Shown: positions 34,542 through 42,773 of the stretch, piece after piece
Position numbering within the stretch: position 1 is the stretch's first letter
Layout: the number at the start of each line of letters is the position of its first letter
Assembly (NCBI GenBank): GCA_050013835.1
Contig: JBEKEM010000008.1
Coordinates: 1 to 64,000 of the forward strand
Direction: 5' to 3'
Origin: Bog-793 sp050013835
GTDB taxonomy: Bacteria > Actinomycetota > Acidimicrobiia > Acidimicrobiales > Bog-793
Length of the DNA stretch: 64,000 nucleotides
Notes under the pieces: generated by a model
Databases searched by the model: none
What the model was told of the DNA's origin: nothing
The model's input: only the letters and a program-made list of their open reading frames with translations
Translations under genes and position numbers: made by a program

Positions 34542-35549
34542 CTACGGCCGGCTCGGGCCCTCCCCCGCGCCGACCCGCTCGACGGCGGTGGCGATCTCGG
34601 CGAGGTCGTCGTTGCCGAGGGTGAGACCCGCCGCGGCGATCCACCCGTCGACCTGCGACGGTTCGCGTGCCCCGACGATCGCGCCGGAGACCCCCGGGGT
34701 GGCGAGGGTCCAGGCGATGGCGACCGTCCCAACGGAGGTGCCGTAGCGCGCCGCGATCGGCCGCAACGCCTCGGCGAGGGCGAGGTTCCTCTCCAGCACT
34801 TCCCCCGAGAACTCCGGGCTCCTGCGACGCCAGTCGTCGGCGGCAAGCGTCGCGACGCGCGCCGCGCTGAACGTGCCGGACAGGAGCCCCGACTGCATCG
34901 GGCTGTAGACCACGACCCCGGTCCCGTGCGCGGCGCACCAGGGGATGACGTCGGCACCGGCACGCCTCTTGATCAGCGAGTACGGCGGCTGGACCGAGTC
35001 GACGTGCCCCAGCGCCTCGGCCGATTCGAGCAGCGCGACTCCGTGGTTCGACAGCCCCGCCGCGGCGATGACGCCCTCGTCGCGCAACTCGAGGAACACC
35101 TCCCAGTACGCCTCGAGGGGCGTCCCGTCCTCGGCCGGCCAGTGCATCTGGAAGAGGTCGATCCGATCGACCCGTAGCCGGCGCAGGCTCGCTTCGACCT
35201 CGCGGCGCACGCTCGCCGGGTCACCGACACGGCGGGGCGGAGCCATCGGGTCGCGGGGATCCAAGATCGTGCCGCACTTGGTGAAGACCAACGGCCGGTC
35301 GGCGGGCGCGAAGCCCTCGAGCGCGGCGGCGACGACCTCCTCGCTGTGGCCGAGGCCGTACGCCGCGGCGGTGTCGATCCAGTTGACGCCGAGCTCGACG
35401 GAGTGGCGGATCGCGGCGATCGACGCCGCGTCGTCCTGCGGACCCCAGCCGAAGCTCCACCCGCCGCCACCGGCGGCCCAGGCACCGAACCCGACCCGGG
35501 TGATCTCCATGCCCGTCTCGCCGAGCGCCCGCGTCTCAAGCACCGTCAT
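34542..35549 (-). CDS. Aldo/keto reductase
   Basis: This 335-residue TIM-barrel oxidoreductase uses NADPH. The tetrad is complete: Asp and Tyr in NWIDTAAAYGLGHSE (about 55-69), Lys in VFTKCG and His in QMHWP. The C-terminal cofactor loop reads GAIVGAREPSQVDG. It resembles AKR11/13-type bacterial general-stress or sugar-aldehyde reductases. ATG 35549 follows AAAGGAG by six bases. It stands alone between convergent M20 and the PPOX genes. Confidence 0.9.
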   Translation of the reverse strand: MTVLETRALGETGMEITRVGFGAWAAGGGGWSFGWGPQDDAASIAAIRHSVELGVNWIDTAAAYGLGHSEEVVAAALEGFAPADRPLVFTKCGTILDPRDPMAPPRRVGDPASVRREVEASLRRLRVDRIDLFQMHWPAEDGTPLEAYWEVFLELRDEGVIAAAGLSNHGVALLESAEALGHVDSVQPPYSLIKRRAGADVIPWCAAHGTGVVVYSPMQSGLLSGTFSAARVATLAADDWRRRSPEFSGEVLERNLALAEALRPIAARYGTSVGTVAIAWTLATPGVSGAIVGAREPSQVDGWIAAAGLTLGNDDLAEIATAVERVGAGEGPSRP

Positions 35550-35601
35550 GGCGTCTCCTTTCCCTCGAGACCCGGGACGCTACGACGCCGACCGGATCCT
35601 G

Positions 35602-36012
35602 TCAGCCGGACCGGTTCGGCCCGGCGCGTCTCACGGTCATCCGCAGGAGCACCCGGCGGTCCTTCTCCATCGTCGCCCGGTACTCGTCCCAGTCGGGATG
35701 CTCGCCCGACATCCGCCGGTAGTAGTCGACGAGTCCCACCATCGCCGCCGGGAGGGACACGACCTCGATATCCCCCTCGACCTGGACCCACTCGCCGAAG
35801 AACCGCTCCGTGAAGACACAGAGCGACCCATACGGCGTCCTTCTCACGTTGATCGTCTTCATCGCCGTCTCACGCGAGCTAACGACGACGTGCCCTCCGG
35901 CGTCGACGCCGGCGGCGACCGGGGAGAGCTGGACCTTCCCGTCGGACCGGGTCGTGGCGAGCACGGCACGGTGGTTCTCGGCGACGAACTGCAATGCCTG
36001 GTCGATGTCCAC
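35602..36012 (-). CDS. PPOX-class F420/flavin-dependent split-barrel protein
   Basis: These 136 residues form one split beta-barrel (FDOR-B type). The N-terminus DIDQALQFVAENHRAVLATTRSDG and the cofactor-side strand VVVSSRETAMKTINVRRTP (about 43-61) are typical of Rv1155-like TIGR03618 proteins that bind F420 or FMN. Such proteins reduce biliverdin, quinones or fatty acids; the substrate is not visible. It is followed by a second family member 100 bases away, suggesting a local duplication or a small redox cluster. Confidence 0.85.
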   Translation of the reverse strand: MDIDQALQFVAENHRAVLATTRSDGKVQLSPVAAGVDAGGHVVVSSRETAMKTINVRRTPYGSLCVFTERFFGEWVQVEGDIEVVSLPAAMVGLVDYYRRMSGEHPDWDEYRATMEKDRRVLLRMTVRRAGPNRSG

Positions 36013-36113
36013 GCCGCGAGCCTAACGAGCGGCGGTCCCGGTTCGGATCGGCCGGGCGAACGAGTGCGACCCGGGCTCCGCTTCGGCGCGGCCCGCGTCC
36101 CCGGCCGTGCCGG

Positions 36114-36497
36114 CTAGTGCACGACCTGGCGCTCCGGGGCGATCTTGAGGATCACCCGCTCGCTCTCGATCCTGTTGGCGTAGGGCTTCCCCGTGTACTT
36201 CTCGGCGAGCCGGTCGATGTGCGCCCGGGCCTCTGGCCCCCGCACACACTCGACGACCCGGCCCCGCACTTCCGCGTAGTGGTACGGGTTCGAGGCGTCC
36301 ATCACCGTCACGGTCGCGACCGGGTTCAACTCCACGTTCCTGAACTTCGTGCGGTGCACCTCGGTGTTGACGAGCAGATGGTCGTCATCGGCATCGACCC
36401 ACATGACATGGGTCATCGGCCGACCACTTGGCAGCATCGTCGTGAACGCGGCGAAGTTCTTCCCCTTGGCAAGTGCCTTCGCAGTGGCATCGAGCAT
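36114..36497 (-). CDS. Second PPOX-class split-barrel protein
   Basis: At 127 residues it has the core FAAFTTMLPSGRPMTHVMWVDADDD and cofactor motif LLVNTEVHRTKFRNVELNP of F420-dependent PPOX proteins, then SNPYHYAEVRGRVVE. ATG 36497 is fixed by GAGGAGG seven bases upstream. It differs enough from the neighbour at 35602 that it is not a recent copy. Role unknown beyond an F420/FMN-linked reduction. Confidence 0.85.
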   Translation of the reverse strand: MLDATAKALAKGKNFAAFTTMLPSGRPMTHVMWVDADDDHLLVNTEVHRTKFRNVELNPVATVTVMDASNPYHYAEVRGRVVECVRGPEARAHIDRLAEKYTGKPYANRIESERVILKIAPERQVVH

Positions 36498-36860
36498 CTC
36501 TGCCTCCTCGCGGTCCGCCGTTCCGGGGATCGCACCGCCGGATGCACAACCGTCTTCCGACATCCATGTTGGACGAGCGACCGGCGGCCGTCCAGGGGCG
36601 CCGCCCGCGACGACCGGAATTCGACCCGCGCTCGCTCCGCCGGGGCCATCCAGCCGTCGCGGTCCATCCCGTAGGATTGGTCGTGGCCCTGGGGGCGAAG
36701 CCCCCCGGGCGTGGCATGAACCGGGTCATGACGCCCGCCGCCAGGGCCGGCCGAGGTCACCCAGACGCCGTGAACGGTGTTCGTATGAAGGTGCAATTCC
36801 TGACGATTGTGGACCTGCCGACCGTCGGGCTCGTCCGTGTCCACGCACCGGAGGAATGAG
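36498..36860 (+). other. Divergent 363-base spacer with a hairpin and a small open frame
   Basis: Between the divergent PPOX and EamA genes lie TAGGAT at 36672-36677 (a possible -10), a GC-rich hairpin at 36688-36709 (stem GGGGGC/GCCCCC, loop GAA), and a 58-codon frame described separately. No RNA gene is evident. Confidence 0.4.
36683..36859 (+). CDS. Possible 58-residue leader protein upstream of the EamA transporter
   Basis: GTG 36683 lies five bases after TAGGAT, the leaderless pattern, and the frame ends at TGA 36857-36859, one base before the transporter GTG. The last half (KVQFLTIVDLPTVGLVRVHA) is hydrophobic and protein-like. It may be a leader whose translation couples to the transporter, or chance. 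No homologue is recalled. Confidence 0.25.
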   Translation: MALGAKPPGRGMNRVMTPAARAGRGHPDAVNGVRMKVQFLTIVDLPTVGLVRVHAPEE

Positions 36861-37898
36861 GTGCGGCAGCTCGGGACGATCCGGTGGACATGGCAGGCAC
36901 GCGCCCTGCTGCTCAGCGCGATATGGGGCACGAGCTTCTTCTTCATCAAGGTCGGCGTCCGATCGTTCGACCCGTTCGAGGTCTCCAGCATCCGGGTCGC
37001 CGTCGGCGCGGCGACCCTCGGTGCCGTTCTCCTCGCCAGGCACCAGCCATTCCCGCGCGGAGTTCGCCTCTGGGGGCACCTTGCGGTCGCGGGTCTGCTG
37101 CTGAACGCCGTCCCGTACACCCTCCTCGCCTGGGGTGAGCAGCGGATCCCCTCGCTGTCGGCGGGAATCATCAACGCGACGACGCCGCTCTTCGTCGTAC
37201 CCGTGGCCTTCCTGCTCGTCCCTTCCGAGCGCCTGACGCCGTCGAAGGTGTCCGGGCTCGTCATCGGCTTCCTCGGGGTCGCCGTCGTGTTCGGCGCCTG
37301 GAACGGCCTTTCAGGGGGCCATCTCTCGGGGGACCTCGCTTGCCTCGGCGCCTCCGTCTGCTACGGGCTCGGCATCCCCTACGCGCGCCGGTTCGTTACG
37401 AAGTCCTCCGCCTCGCCGACCGGACTCGCCGCCGGTCAGCTCATCGCGGCGACCGCCGAACTGGTCCTCGTCTCCCCGCTGCTCGCGAGAATGCCGGCGC
37501 ACGTCGGCGCGGCGAGTCTCCTCAGCGTTCTAGCGCTGGGCGCATTCGGGACCGGCATCGCCTACATCCTCAACTACTCGATCATCCGCGAGGCGGGTGC
37601 GACGAACTCGTCTCTCGTCACGTACGTCATCCCGATCTTCTCGACGGTTCTCGGGATCACCGTCCTCGGCGAGGCGATCGTCTGGAACGAACCGGTCGGC
37701 GCGGTCGTCGTGCTCGTCGGCGTGGCGATCTCCCAGGGTCTGATCGTCCGCAGGCGAGGGACACGCCTCACGCAGGCGCGCCCGGTCGCGGCGGCGTCGG
37801 GAGACCCGCCACGGGTGCCGCACGGCGTAGCCCTGCCCCTCGCCGTGGTAACGACCGCCGAGCTGACCGCGATCGACGACGGCGAACCCGCCGACTGA
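36861..37898 (+). CDS. EamA/DMT-family membrane transporter
   Basis: This 345-residue protein has ten predicted spans in two EamA repeats. The first repeat opens with ALLLSAIWGTSFFFIKVGV and the second with LACLGASVCYGLGIPYARR. YVIPIFSTVLGITVLGEAI is the typical end of repeat 2. DMT proteins export amino acids, sugars or drugs. A charged C-tail of about 45 residues is extra. GTG 36861 follows GGAGGA by six bases, with the start placed against the stop of the small upstream frame. Substrate unknown. Confidence 0.88.
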   Translation: MRQLGTIRWTWQARALLLSAIWGTSFFFIKVGVRSFDPFEVSSIRVAVGAATLGAVLLARHQPFPRGVRLWGHLAVAGLLLNAVPYTLLAWGEQRIPSLSAGIINATTPLFVVPVAFLLVPSERLTPSKVSGLVIGFLGVAVVFGAWNGLSGGHLSGDLACLGASVCYGLGIPYARRFVTKSSASPTGLAAGQLIAATAELVLVSPLLARMPAHVGAASLLSVLALGAFGTGIAYILNYSIIREAGATNSSLVTYVIPIFSTVLGITVLGEAIVWNEPVGAVVVLVGVAISQGLIVRRRGTRLTQARPVAAASGDPPRVPHGVALPLAVVTTAELTAIDDGEPAD

Positions 37899-38007
37899 CG
37901 ACGAACCCGCCGGAACGCTCGCCCGGCACGAACCGGTTCGCCGTTCGCCTCCCCGTTCAACCTCCACTCGTGCGCGTCAGTGCCCGCGAAGGAAACCGAA
38001 GCGGCGC

Positions 38008-38778
38008 CTACAGTACCTTGGCGAGAAATGAACGCGTCCGCTCGTTCTTCGGGCTGGCGAGCATCTCCCGCGGCTGACCCGTCTCGACGACAACGCCTTC
38101 GTCCATGAAGACGAGGGCGTCGGCGACCTCGCGGGCGAAGCCAACCTCGTGGGTCACGACGATCATCGTCATCCCCTCTTCGGCGAGCGTACGCATTGCG
38201 TCGAGCACCTCACCGACGAGCTCGGGGTCGAGGGCCGAGGTCGGCTCGTCGAAGAGCATGAGCTTCGGCTCCATCGCGAGCGCCCTCGCGATGGCGATCC
38301 GTTGCTGCTGGCCGCCCGAGAGCTGGCTCGGGTAGCTCGCCACCTTGTCGGCGAGCCCGACCCGGTCGAGGAGCTTTCGCGCCCGCTCCTCGGCGACTGA
38401 CCTCGCCTCGCGCTTGACGCAGATCGGGCCGAGGGCGACGTTCTCGATCGCGGTCATGTGCGGGAACAGATTGAACCGCTGGAAGACCATGCCGATCTGG
38501 GCCCGCTTGGCGCAGATCTCCTTGTCCCGCAGCTCGTAGAGTCGGCCACCGTGCTGCCGGTAGCCGACGAGGTCGCCATCGACCGACAACCGGCCGGAGG
38601 TGACCTTCTCGAGGTGGTTGATACACCGGAGCAGGGTGCTCTTGCCCGAACCCGACGGTCCGATGAGGCAGGTCACCTGCCCCTTCGCGACCTCGAGGTC
38701 GATCCCGCGCAGCGCCTCGAAACGACCATACGACTTGCGTACGCCCTCCGCCTGCACGGCGAGTTTACCGGACCACAT
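38008..38778 (-). CDS. Polar amino-acid ABC transporter, ATP-binding subunit
   Basis: At 256 residues it is GlnQ/HisP-like. Walker A is GPSGSGKST, Q-loop VFQRFNLFPHMT, signature LSGGQQQR, Walker B LMLFDEPTSALD and switch VTHEVGF. It energises import of a polar amino acid by the permease and binding protein encoded just upstream in the same direction. ATG 38778 lies two bases after the permease stop. Confidence 0.95.
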   Translation of the reverse strand: MWSGKLAVQAEGVRKSYGRFEALRGIDLEVAKGQVTCLIGPSGSGKSTLLRCINHLEKVTSGRLSVDGDLVGYRQHGGRLYELRDKEICAKRAQIGMVFQRFNLFPHMTAIENVALGPICVKREARSVAEERARKLLDRVGLADKVASYPSQLSGGQQQRIAIARALAMEPKLMLFDEPTSALDPELVGEVLDAMRTLAEEGMTMIVVTHEVGFAREVADALVFMDEGVVVETGQPREMLASPKNERTRSFLAKVL

Positions 38779-38780
38779 CG

Positions 38781-39794
38781 CTACTGCCCCGGTCCCGGAC
38801 GGCCGAGCGAATCGATCTGCAGGATTGTGTTCTCCTGGCTCAGGGTGAACACGGCGACGCGTCGGCGCAGCCGCTGGTAAGGCGTGGGCGGCAGTTCGCG
38901 CAACGCACCCTTCGCGAAATGACGTTCCACGTAGTACTGGCCGATCGAGAGGATCGTGGTCACGATCAGGTACCAGATGCACGCGACCATGAGCATCGGC
39001 ACGATCTCGTATGTCCGTGAGTAGATGAGCTCCACCGAGAACAGCAGCTCGGCAACGCTGATGACGCTCACGAGCGAGGACGTCTTCAGCATCGAGATCG
39101 TCTCGTTCCCCGCCGGCGGGATGATCACCCGCATCGCCTGGGGGAGCACAATGCGTCGCAGCGTCTGCCCGCGCGTCATCCCGAGGGCGTGGGCGGCCTC
39201 GGTCTGGCCCTCGTCGACCGACAGGATCCCCGCCCGGACGATCTCGGACATGTAGGCGCCCTCGTTGAGACCGAGGGCGATCACGCCGGCAACGAAAGGC
39301 GTCACCACAGCGTTCGCACTGAAGTGGAAAAACGCAGGGCCGAAAGGGATGCCGAGAGTCAGCTGCGGATACAGGTACGCAATGAAATTCCAGAAGACAA
39401 CCTGGACGAGAACGGGAGTGCCACGGAAGAACCAGATGTACAGCCAGCTCGCGCCGGAAACGAGCGGATTCGTCGACAGACGCATGACGGCGAACACGAT
39501 CCCGAGGAAGATGCCGATCACCATCGCCAGCACGGTCAGCTCGATCGTGATCTCGAGTCCGAGAAGAACCGGCTTCGCGGCGAAGTACTGGCCGATGACG
39601 TTCCACTGATAGCGCGGCGTGTGCTGCCCGTAGCGATCGGTCCACGAGTACGCGAGCGTGTGAACGAGCATCGCCGCGAGAAGGACAACAACCGCCCCGG
39701 CGACCCAACGCCCCGGATGACGGACGGGCACCGCAGTGACTACGCCTCCGGGCGGGCGCGCCTCGGGCGCGCCCGCCGGGTTTGGCGACGTCAC
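38781..39794 (-). CDS. Polar amino-acid ABC transporter permease
   Basis: At 337 residues it is longer than the usual 220-250 because of an extra N-terminal span (about 30-50) before the HisM-type core. The permease signature EAA loop is EAAHALGMTRGQTLRRIVLPQA (about 215-236, in two parts). A single permease gene implies a homodimer, as in GlnP. GTG 39794 follows AAAGG. It lies between the binding protein and ATPase genes in one operon. Confidence 0.93.
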   Translation of the reverse strand: MTSPNPAGAPEARPPGGVVTAVPVRHPGRWVAGAVVVLLAAMLVHTLAYSWTDRYGQHTPRYQWNVIGQYFAAKPVLLGLEITIELTVLAMVIGIFLGIVFAVMRLSTNPLVSGASWLYIWFFRGTPVLVQVVFWNFIAYLYPQLTLGIPFGPAFFHFSANAVVTPFVAGVIALGLNEGAYMSEIVRAGILSVDEGQTEAAHALGMTRGQTLRRIVLPQAMRVIIPPAGNETISMLKTSSLVSVISVAELLFSVELIYSRTYEIVPMLMVACIWYLIVTTILSIGQYYVERHFAKGALRELPPTPYQRLRRRVAVFTLSQENTILQIDSLGRPGPGQ

Positions 39795-39847
39795 GACGTG
39801 CGCCTTTCTGCGGCTACGTCGGATCAGCCGGAACGCACGACGACCGT

Positions 39848-40729
39848 TTAGCTGGTCGCGCCGTTGAGGACGGGCTTGGTGATCGCGCCCGACTCGAGGC
39901 CCCACTTGTCGAGGATCTTCGTGTAGATCCCGTCGGCCATGAGCACCTTGACCGCCCCGAGCACCGGTTTCGCCATGCCGTTCTTCGGCACCGCGATCCC
40001 GTAGGGCGCCGTCTCGAACGCCGGGCCGTCGAGCTTGAACTGGCCCTTGGACTGGGCGACGATGTACGCGGCCACCTGCGAGTCCGCAAAGCCGATCTGC
40101 TGAGTGCCCGAGGAGACGGCGAGGTTGGCCTCGCTCTGGGTCTGGTAGGTACCGATACTGACGCTGCACTTCTTCGCCTGGGACTGGGCGTCGGTCGCCT
40201 CGGTCGTACCGAGCTCGACTGACACCGAGTGCCCACAGAGTGTCTTCAGGCCGTTCAGCTTGAGCTTGCTGTTGGCCGGGACGTAGAACGCCTCACCGGC
40301 GCTGAAGTAGTCGACGAAGTTAACGACCTTCTCGCGGGCCTTCGTGTCGGTGAACGACGACATGCCAAGGTCGTATTTGCCGGCGCCCATGCCGACGAGG
40401 ATTGTCGCGAATGTCACGTTCTGGAGCGTGATCTTCAATCCGAGCACCTGACCGATGGCGTATGCGAGATCGGCGTCCATGCCGACGATCTTGCCGTTGG
40501 CCGCCACGAACTCGTCGGGCGCGTAGGTCGCATCCATCGCGACGACGACGGAGGACTTGTCCCTCACCGATTTGGGAACCTCGGCGGCAAGCGTCTTGGA
40601 TTTCGGAGCCGTCGGGATCTTCGACCCCCCGCCGCTCGCCGCAGCTGTGTTCGCTATTGCAAGAAGAGAAACTGCAGATAGGAGCGTCGCGCCGAGCGTG
40701 AGCACACGACGAGTAGGAAGGAGCCGCAC
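39848..40729 (-). CDS. Extracellular amino-acid-binding protein (family 3)
   Basis: This 293-residue secreted protein has signal peptide 1-32 (VLTLGATLLSAVSLLAIAN, then AAAS). The SBP_bac_3 core begins VVVAMDATYAPDEFVAANG and includes IVGMDADLAYAIGQVLG and MSSFTDTKAREKVVNFVDY, the ligand-binding hinge of glutamine/arginine-type receptors. No lipobox Cys is present, so it is secreted or anchored by other means. GTG 40729 has a strong GGAGGTGA. First gene of the ABC operon, with an operator-like dyad over its promoter. Confidence 0.93.
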   Translation of the reverse strand: MRLLPTRRVLTLGATLLSAVSLLAIANTAAASGGGSKIPTAPKSKTLAAEVPKSVRDKSSVVVAMDATYAPDEFVAANGKIVGMDADLAYAIGQVLGLKITLQNVTFATILVGMGAGKYDLGMSSFTDTKAREKVVNFVDYFSAGEAFYVPANSKLKLNGLKTLCGHSVSVELGTTEATDAQSQAKKCSVSIGTYQTQSEANLAVSSGTQQIGFADSQVAAYIVAQSKGQFKLDGPAFETAPYGIAVPKNGMAKPVLGAVKVLMADGIYTKILDKWGLESGAITKPVLNGATS

Positions 40730-41082
40730 AGTTCACCTCCATGGGGTTGAAACCGAACATTCATACCATGGCAATGTTCAGAACCCCAACGCAAAAGGGG
40801 TCCGGGCCGCGACCCGTCACACTCCCCTTGCGGTCCACCACAGCAGGGTTCCACGAGTTGATCCGGGCGCGCCTGTGGGGTCGTCGGGACGGGCCGGACT
40901 CGATGGCAAGGACCGCGACCGGGCACCCGGACACAAACCGTTGGGCCGCAGACGCGCCATCGCCACCCACGGGAACGCGGGTGGCGATGACAAGGGCGGC
41001 ATCCGGAGAAGCGGACGCCCAATCTCGCCTCTCCTGGAACGTCATGCGACCGACCGGAGGCGCACGAGGCGCCAACGGCACC
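40730..41082. other. 353-base spacer upstream of the amino-acid ABC operon
   Basis: The stretch holds the promoter and operator-like dyad listed at 40755-40789 and nothing else I can support. From 40800 to 41082 no gene, repeat or RNA signature stands out, and it also contains the 3' side of the converging membrane-protein transcript. Confidence 0.5.
40755..40789 (-). promoter_or_regulatory. Promoter and operator-like dyad of the amino-acid ABC operon
   Basis: On the minus strand TTGGGG (40789-40784), 18 bases, then TATGAA (40765-40760) form a fair promoter ahead of GTG 40729. A perfect inverted repeat, GAACATT at 40755-40761 and AATGTTC at 40773-40779 with CCATGG at its centre, covers the -10 region. 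Its position suggests a repressor site, possibly for a GntR, TetR or ArgR-like regulator not encoded here. Confidence 0.55.
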
Positions 41083-41520
41083 CTATGAGGACTTCGAGCC
41101 CTGGAGCTTCTTGACGAACGGCATCACGAACGGGGCGACCGCGACGATCGCGGCGATGAGGCCGATGAAAGCCCCGAATCGCCATCCCACGCCGCCCGGC
41201 TTGTCAAGAAATCCAATCAGCACGAGGAGGAAGTTGATCGCCGTCGCGACGTACAGGAGCGTCTCGTGCTTGACCGGCAGCTTGACCGGCATCTCGTCGA
41301 AGAGTGCGCGGACCACAAGGTAGGCGAGGATCGCCAAGCAAAGAATCAGGACGATGTAGAGGTATCCGTGGCCCGACAATGCGTTCCAGGTGTATCCGAA
41401 GCCCAAGTAGGTCCAGCCAAACCACGACAGGAACAGTGAGATGAACAGCACCAGGGTCGCGACCCCGACGATGCGGTCGTTCTTGCTCCATCGAGCGATA
41501 TCGAAACTCGTTTCGGCCAT
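41083..41520 (-). CDS. Small four-span membrane protein
   Basis: It has 145 residues and four hydrophobic segments (about 17-36, 52-73, 87-103 and 113-135), short loops and a basic C-tail (KKLQGSKSS). The N-terminus is hydrophilic and acidic-basic (ETSFDIARWSKNDR). It resembles the many actinobacterial small integral membrane proteins of unknown role. ATG 41520 follows AAGGGGGG by four bases. It is divergent from the LexA-box operon across a 318-base gap. Confidence 0.75.
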   Translation of the reverse strand: MAETSFDIARWSKNDRIVGVATLVLFISLFLSWFGWTYLGFGYTWNALSGHGYLYIVLILCLAILAYLVVRALFDEMPVKLPVKHETLLYVATAINFLLVLIGFLDKPGGVGWRFGAFIGLIAAIVAVAPFVMPFVKKLQGSKSS

Positions 41521-41668
41521 AAGGCCCCCCTTGTCGGTCAGGCGATTGGTCCCGGCGCACTCATTGCACAGGGAATGCTCGAACGGTACACGCTACAGAA
41601 TCTGAGAGCCGCGATGCGCGGATCTTCACGTCCCCCCGGAGCTGTCTTCCCGTCGACGCCGTTCGACG

Positions 41669-41696
41669 ATCGCCCATCGCCCATCGCCCATCGCCC
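41669..41696. repeat. Four tandem copies of a 7-mer (ATCGCCC)
   Basis: Four exact ATCGCCC units lie end to end in the spacer between the small membrane protein and the SOS-type operon. Such short arrays vary by slippage. Confidence 0.85.
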
Positions 41697-41753
41697 CCGG
41701 GATGGCATGCGCGACCCGGCTGTCCGGCGCGAAGCGGCCGCGTCTTTCCTGGT

Positions 41754-41778
41754 GGGGGCAGATCCACAGGATGCCCCC
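41754..41778 (+). other. Hairpin upstream of the LexA box
   Basis: Perfect 7-base arms GGGGGCA and TGCCCCC enclose an 11-base loop, 13 bases before the LexA box. It has only two T after it. It may end read-through transcription from the left or act as a binding site. The rest of 41521-41838 shows no gene. Confidence 0.4.
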
Positions 41779-41790
41779 TTGCGCTCCCCA

Positions 41791-41813
41791 ATCGAACAGG
41801 TGTTCGATAGTGT
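41791..41813 (+). promoter_or_regulatory. LexA (SOS) box overlapping a -10
   Basis: TCGAAC-AGGT-GTTCGA (41792-41807) is a perfect match to the LexA box of mycobacteria and relatives; with flanking A and T the arms are seven bases. TAGTGT (41808-41813) directly follows and fits a TANNNT -10, so LexA would block RNA polymerase. The ATG of the next gene is 25 bases beyond the -10. This predicts DNA-damage induction of the two genes at 41839 and 42065. Confidence 0.75.
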
Positions 41814-41838
41814 GCTGCACGAGCGAAAGGAGCCGGTG

Positions 41839-42063
41839 ATGGGCGTGATGCGAATCTTGGACAGCAGCGGTGACACCGAGGTCCTCTGGGACGTGAGCGA
41901 CGACGAGGCGCTCGCCAAGGCGGCAAGCCTCTTCGGGGAGCTCGCCTCCGAGGGCAAGCTCGCCTTCGAACGGAACGAGCCACAGACCACGGCCTCGCGG
42001 GTCCGCGAGTTCAATCCGCAGGCGGACGAGATCATCTGGGTGCGTCCCATCCAGGGCGGTTGA
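41839..42063 (+). CDS. 74-residue protein ending in Gly-Gly, under LexA box
   Basis: ATG 41839 follows AAGGAG by eight bases. The product starts with a possible hairpin (VMRILDSSGDTEVLWDV), then one helix (DDEALAKAASLFGELASEG), further strands, and a last strand running EIIWVRPIQGG to the stop. Order, size and the Gly-Gly end recall ubiquitin-like beta-grasp proteins such as ThiS, MoaD or bacterial ubiquitin-likes, but no named family is recognised and the likeness is inference. It shares a promoter with the next gene, whose TTG starts one base after its stop. Confidence 0.8.
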   Translation: MGVMRILDSSGDTEVLWDVSDDEALAKAASLFGELASEGKLAFERNEPQTTASRVREFNPQADEIIWVRPIQGG

Positions 42064-42064
42064 T

Positions 42065-42682
42065 TTGCCGTCGCTGCAACCCGTAGAGGAACTGCCCGGG
42101 CGGGGTCTCCTCGTCGAGGTCGTCGGTGGCGGCCACGACGGGGAGCTCCTCGTCCTCGTCTCCGAGCGCAGGGGGTCGGGGTGTCGCCGGGCCGCCGACC
42201 TCTTCGGCCCTTGCGAGATCAGCGACGAGGTTCGGGTGACGCTGGCGCTCGTCGAACGAGAACGCCGAGGACCGTCACGCGACACCGCCAGCGGTGTCGC
42301 ACGGGGCCGGACGCGTCCGCGCGACAGCCCGGCGCGGGCCCGCACGTCGACGAGCCGGATCGCGGCACGCTGGCTGCTCGAGTCCCTCCTCGATGAGAAC
42401 CAGCTCATCTCGTGGCGCGACCACGGCCGTTTCAAGGTGCCCGTCTCCGACGGGATGGTCGAACTCGGCAATCTCTACAACCTGCGCTATCACCGGAACG
42501 ACGGCCGCGAATTCTCTCTCTGCGTCGTTCCCTGTGCGTATCAGTCGCTTCCGCTCGAAGACATCTGGACCAATCTCCTGCTCGTACTGCGCAGCGACCC
42601 TGACAGGTTCTTCCGCGTCGCCAACTACCGCGAGTTCGGCTCGGGCGCGGGGCTGGTCCTGGGACCCGTGCCGAGACTCTGA
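42065..42682 (+). CDS. 205-residue protein of unknown function, second gene of the SOS-type operon
   Basis: The TTG start at 42065 lies one base after the upstream TGA. Residues 1-65 look like a compact beta-rich domain; 66-97 is an Arg/Ser/Thr-rich disordered linker; 98-200 is a second globular domain (RWLLESLLDENQLISWRDHG, LGNLYNLRYHRNDG, SLCVVP, LPLEDIWTNLLLVLRSDPDR). A Cys-then-Trp-then-LL-DP arrangement is loosely like the C-half of E2 ubiquitin-conjugating folds; this is speculative. No family is recognised. Co-transcription with the Gly-Gly protein is strongly implied. Confidence 0.75.
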   Translation: MPSLQPVEELPGRGLLVEVVGGGHDGELLVLVSERRGSGCRRAADLFGPCEISDEVRVTLALVERERRGPSRDTASGVARGRTRPRDSPARARTSTSRIAARWLLESLLDENQLISWRDHGRFKVPVSDGMVELGNLYNLRYHRNDGREFSLCVVPCAYQSLPLEDIWTNLLLVLRSDPDRFFRVANYREFGSGAGLVLGPVPRL

Positions 42683-42773
42683 CGCGACGGACCTGGCGCC
42701 GGACCATCCCGGCGAGGCCGTGCCGACACCGCGCCGGGTCGCCGACGGTCCACCATGACAAGATCCGACGCGG

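Noticed and set aside
36688..36709. Hairpin as a terminator for the upstream PPOX gene
   Set aside because: The PPOX genes are on the other strand and run away from it; it lies inside the spacer and its role is unclear.
42065..42682. Firm call of an E2 ubiquitin-conjugating enzyme
   Set aside because: Only a loose Cys/Trp/LL-DP order is visible and no E1 or JAB gene is near; kept as a speculative note only.
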